Below, piece after piece: positions 18,885-21,579 of a stretch of 21,579 bases of DNA. This DNA comes from Collodictyon triciliatum (Eukaryota > CRuMs). The stretch is taken from positions 1-21,579 of the forward strand of contig JBHJMP010001183.1 in NCBI GenBank assembly GCA_043381765.1, given 5' to 3'. Position numbers and translations under genes: made by a program. Numbering within the stretch: the stretch's first letter is position 1; the number at the start of each line of letters is the position of its first letter. The notes below the pieces were generated by a model. It was not told where the DNA came from. It ran no database searches and saw nothing but the letters and a program-made list of their open reading frames with translations.

Positions 18885-20790
18885 TTTTTTTCTGCCGATT
18901 CTTTCATAATGTTGACAGCACCTTCACAGCCACCCAGCCCACAATTTCTCAAAGGCCCAAAATTATTGGATTTATTTACCCATTCATCCATTCCTTTTTA
19001 ATAATACCCAGGAACAACAAGGATAGCTAGTAGATGTCTATGTAATCTACAGAGTAGTTGTCATCAGTCAGTTCAGCCAGCTCTCTCAAAACACCGAGAG
19101 ATTCGGTCAAGTCTTCATGTACCAGTCGTCTCAGTTTTCCAAAATGATCTACTTCAACACAGATAACTTTAGCCTCATAGTCAAAGGAATTCTTTTTTTT
19201 TTTCTATTCCCTTCCATTTTCGCGACATTCTGCAAGAATAGGGAGCACTTAGGGATATGTGCTCCACATTCCGATACAAATAGCCCAGCAGTCATTAATT
19301 CTTTCTCTTTTTACAGCAAGTTTATTTAAAGCATGAAAGAAATCTTTGTATCCTTGTATGAACTTTTTCAATTTTACAAAATTGTAGATTTCCTGACCAA
19401 TAACTCCAGTTTGATGGGTGACTATTTATCCTCGACCAAGCCCCCATCAATTTAATAGCATTCACATACAAAAGATACCGCCCATGAATACTTCAAATAT
19501 TCTCCAACCATATCTCCTTGTTGATAAATGCATTTATTCGTAGCTGCTAGTTCTTCCAAGACATGAAAAGCCTCTTTAGAGCCTCCTCGAGGTAGATGAT
19601 TCAATTTTTCAAAGCTTTCAGCTTTTATCAGTCACCCAGCCACTTTTTGCAATTTTTCGATACTTCATTCATATGAATAGCACTTGGAGGTTTTTTTTTC
19701 CATTATTCGAAATAGCACTTGGAGATAAACAGAACAAGATGCATATAATTGTTTTTTTGTCATTTTATTAATTCATTCTCTCAAATGACTTGCTTATTTT
19801 AGACATCAAAAGCATCTCTCAATCATTGCCGCACAAGCTGCTCCAAAAACTCAATTTTTCTGCCTTTCGAAACCATGTTAAAGCTTTTTGAATATAATTG
19901 TCAACACACCATCCGTTCCTTAATAATTCAGCTACATTAGATTTTACTTGCGGATGTCTGTATCTTTTATTTGTTTTGAAATTATATGGTGTAGAATATT
20001 TCCCATGATTCCAGCCATCTCAATCAATTTATCTCAAGCATTTTTGGAGCCCTTTTGTGCAAGCTACTTAATTTTTTTCGAAACCATATGCCTTATATGG
20101 AGTATTTCTTAATAAAATAATGATATTTCATCTATTTTCCGGTTACCTCTACTTTCGTGACCTTCACTAAATACAGCTCTATATTTCTTCTCACAATCCT
20201 CTAGCCATAGTCCCAACATTATGATAACTTGTTTTTTGGCTACCCATTTCTTGCAAAATATGGTGCTTCTATCAATTCCTTTATGTATCTGCCTTAATTT
20301 CCCCTCGCCTCTTGCTTTTCCAAACCATTCGATGGCTTTTTGAATGTTCTCACTTATGCCTCAATCATTTTCGTATCATGGAGCAACGATACGGTTTGCC
20401 TGAAGATAAATCATTTTCTCATTTGTTTCCACACAATAATGATCGAAAATGATTCCTTTAATTAAATCCATCTCGTTCAAAGTATCGAATGCAAGCTTTG
20501 AATCATTTTGTGCGATTATTTTCAGATATTTGGAACTATCCACGTGAGCACCTAATGATTTCATCTTCATTGATGCTATCGTATCTATTTCTGTCCCCAT
20601 CCATCTTCATAACATTCCGAATCCATTGAAAAAGATTTTGGATACTAATCATGATAATAGATCTTATGTGTCATCTTGTTCAAAACTTTGAAAGTTTCTT
20701 CGCAATTTCCTCGCGCAAAACATTTTAATATTTCAGAGATTTCGGCCTGTTCAACCCACTAATAAAAATTTTGCATGTTTTTCTCTACAA
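18885..20790 (-). pseudogene. Decayed tandem-repeat protein gene, nine ~75-codon units
   Basis: On the minus strand nine diverged copies of one protein repeat can be read. The best-kept core is a WF-K helix followed by L..LA..GSKEAF.VL.ELA. Examples: WVEQAEISEILKCFARG + NCEETFKVLNKM; KYLKIIAQNDSKLAFDTLNE; IQKALTWFRKAEKIEFLEQL + RDAFDV; EKLNHLPRGGSKEAFHVLEE + LA; KLKKFIQGYKDFFHALNKLA; KLRRLVHEDLTESLGVLREL; GLGGCEGAVNIMKESAEK. The aligned core residue falls at 20674, 20471, 20243, 20018, 19792, 19550, 19320, 19080 and 18898: steps of 203, 228, 225, 226, 242, 230, 240 and 182 nt. Units are interrupted by stops (in units 1, 4, 5) and frameshifts (unit 4), so no intact reading frame crosses the array. 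The A..WF.KA element recalls Sel1/TPR-type helical repeats, and 75 residues would fit two such hairpins, but the family is not identified. Confidence 0.68.
19676..19724. repeat. 14-bp direct repeat within the decayed array
   Basis: AATAGCACTTGGAG occurs at 19676-19689 and again at 19711-19724, with related bases upstream of each (CATTCATATG / CATTATTCGA). A short local duplication; it lies in the one inter-core interval that is slightly too long (242 nt). Confidence 0.85.
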
Positions 20791-20943
20791 CTCACACATT
20801 TTCATGGCAACCGGCAAGTATAGATAGAGTTTGAGGATCTTTGTACTTTTCACCTATTTTCTTCTCCTAACCTTCAAATACATCATGTTTAACTTCGGTC
20901 ATTTGACACAGGCGAGGAATGATTTATTTATCTATTATTTGTT

Positions 20944-21345
20944 TCACTTTGCGCAAGATGGTGGAGATGTTGGCTTTGGTTGATAGCCATCGTTTGCATG
21001 GACGATACTTGGTGGCCGGGTGGCGGAGAAGTAGTCGGTAATCAGGATTTGCATCCTGCGCTTTGGCCTGCAGCGTGGGTTTTGTGCCTGCATGAGAGAT
21101 ACAAGGCGAGGTTTAATGTCTTTCTCAGCCTCTTTCCACACATCTCTTCTCACAGGGTCTGAGTAGTAGAGAGCGTGCAGGTGGCGAAGGAAGCTGTTGA
21201 GGAAAAAGGTTTGTATGATGTCATCCAGCCTGTTATCAGGAATGGGTGGTTGGTTGTTGAGTCTTGCTTTGTGTGAGTATATACATGTTATCCACATAGT
21301 CCATAGCAAATGGCCTCGCGTCACTGCCCAGAAATGTTTTTGCAT
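20944..21345 (-). CDS. Unrecognised 133-codon ORF (hypothetical, possibly an exon)
   Basis: Open from ATG 21345 to TGA 20944 on the minus strand. GC content is well above the AT-rich flanks and comparable to coding exons elsewhere in the window. The middle reads like a real globular segment (LDDIIQTFFLNSFLRHLHAL, YYSDPVRRDVWKEAEKDIK), with a basic, Cys/Arg-containing stretch after it (QNPRCRPKRRMQIL). The first ~30 residues are less convincing, so the true start may be an acceptor inside the ORF. It is immediately upstream of the decayed repeat array on the same strand and might be its former N-terminal exon. No family recognised. Confidence 0.4.
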   Translation of the reverse strand: MQKHFWAVTRGHLLWTMWITCIYSHKARLNNQPPIPDNRLDDIIQTFFLNSFLRHLHALYYSDPVRRDVWKEAEKDIKPRLVSLMQAQNPRCRPKRRMQILITDYFSATRPPSIVHANDGYQPKPTSPPSCAK

Positions 21346-21516
21346 AGCTATTTTTTTTCCTATCTCAGACTTTTTATTGAAACAACCAGAATGTTTAAGT
21401 GTTTAATTGAGTTAAAGATGATAAGCGATAAAATAATAATCATAATTATGCAATGAAAAATAAGTCGAGGCCGTTTTCACAACAGTGCAGCAATCGCCCA
21501 ATTAAATGGGATAACT

Positions 21517-21517
<1 letters not shown>

Positions 21518-21579
<62 letters not shown>
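21518..21579. repeat. A62 homopolymer at the window edge
   Basis: Uninterrupted A run to the end of the window. It could be genomic poly(A) (a retroposed tail) or a sequencing/assembly edge; the upstream 100 bp show no ORF or recognisable element. Confidence 0.95.

Noticed and set aside
20800-20900. A tenth unit of the decayed repeat array (KYKDPQTLSILAGCHENV)
   Set aside because: It looks vaguely similar, but its position (135 nt from unit 1) breaks the ~225-nt period, so I did not count it.

Overview
The window is nuclear DNA of an intron-rich eukaryote, most likely a protist. Genes are split into many short exons with mostly GT-AG introns, the code is standard (real frames end in TGA or TAA), non-coding DNA is AT-rich, and almost every gene has at least one intron filled with its own simple satellite. 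The style recalls rhizarian or foraminiferan genomes such as Reticulomyxa, but that is a guess from texture and not shown by any marker gene.

Left part, plus strand: a TAA-type microsatellite (1-325); the 3' four exons of an FHIT-like histidine-triad dinucleoside polyphosphate hydrolase (465-1395); then, about 75 bp on, a myotubularin-family 3-phosphoinositide phosphatase (1470-7345). I traced the latter through 19 exons, including one GC-AG intron. It has a 256-residue low-complexity N-terminal extension, a GRAM domain, an intact CSDGWDR active site and a C-terminal coiled coil.

Middle part, minus strand: convergent with the phosphatase is a Munc13/MUN-type protein (13863-7868) with three C2-like modules, only the middle one carrying a full set of Ca2+ ligands, and a 3759-nt exon holding the helical MUN-like region. 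One small exon near its N-terminus is unresolved. Further right is a 645-nt assembly gap (14091-14735), which cuts off the 3' half of an RBM5/RBM10-like splicing factor (16993 down to 14778: RS-rich N-terminus, RRM1, and the start of a RanBP2-type zinc finger).

Right part: two weak candidates for small minus-strand genes (17330-17528 and 17694-17940), a clear tRNA-Glu(CTC) gene (18270-18340, plus), and a long AT-rich stretch. On its minus strand lies the most unusual object in the window: nine decayed copies of a ~75-codon helical protein repeat at about 225-nt spacing (18885-20790), broken by stops and frameshifts. An unrecognised 133-codon ORF (20944-21345, minus) and a 62-nt A-run close the window.

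Functionally the intact genes are unrelated housekeeping or trafficking genes. The phosphoinositide phosphatase and the C2/MUN protein both act in membrane traffic, but convergent placement alone does not show a functional link.
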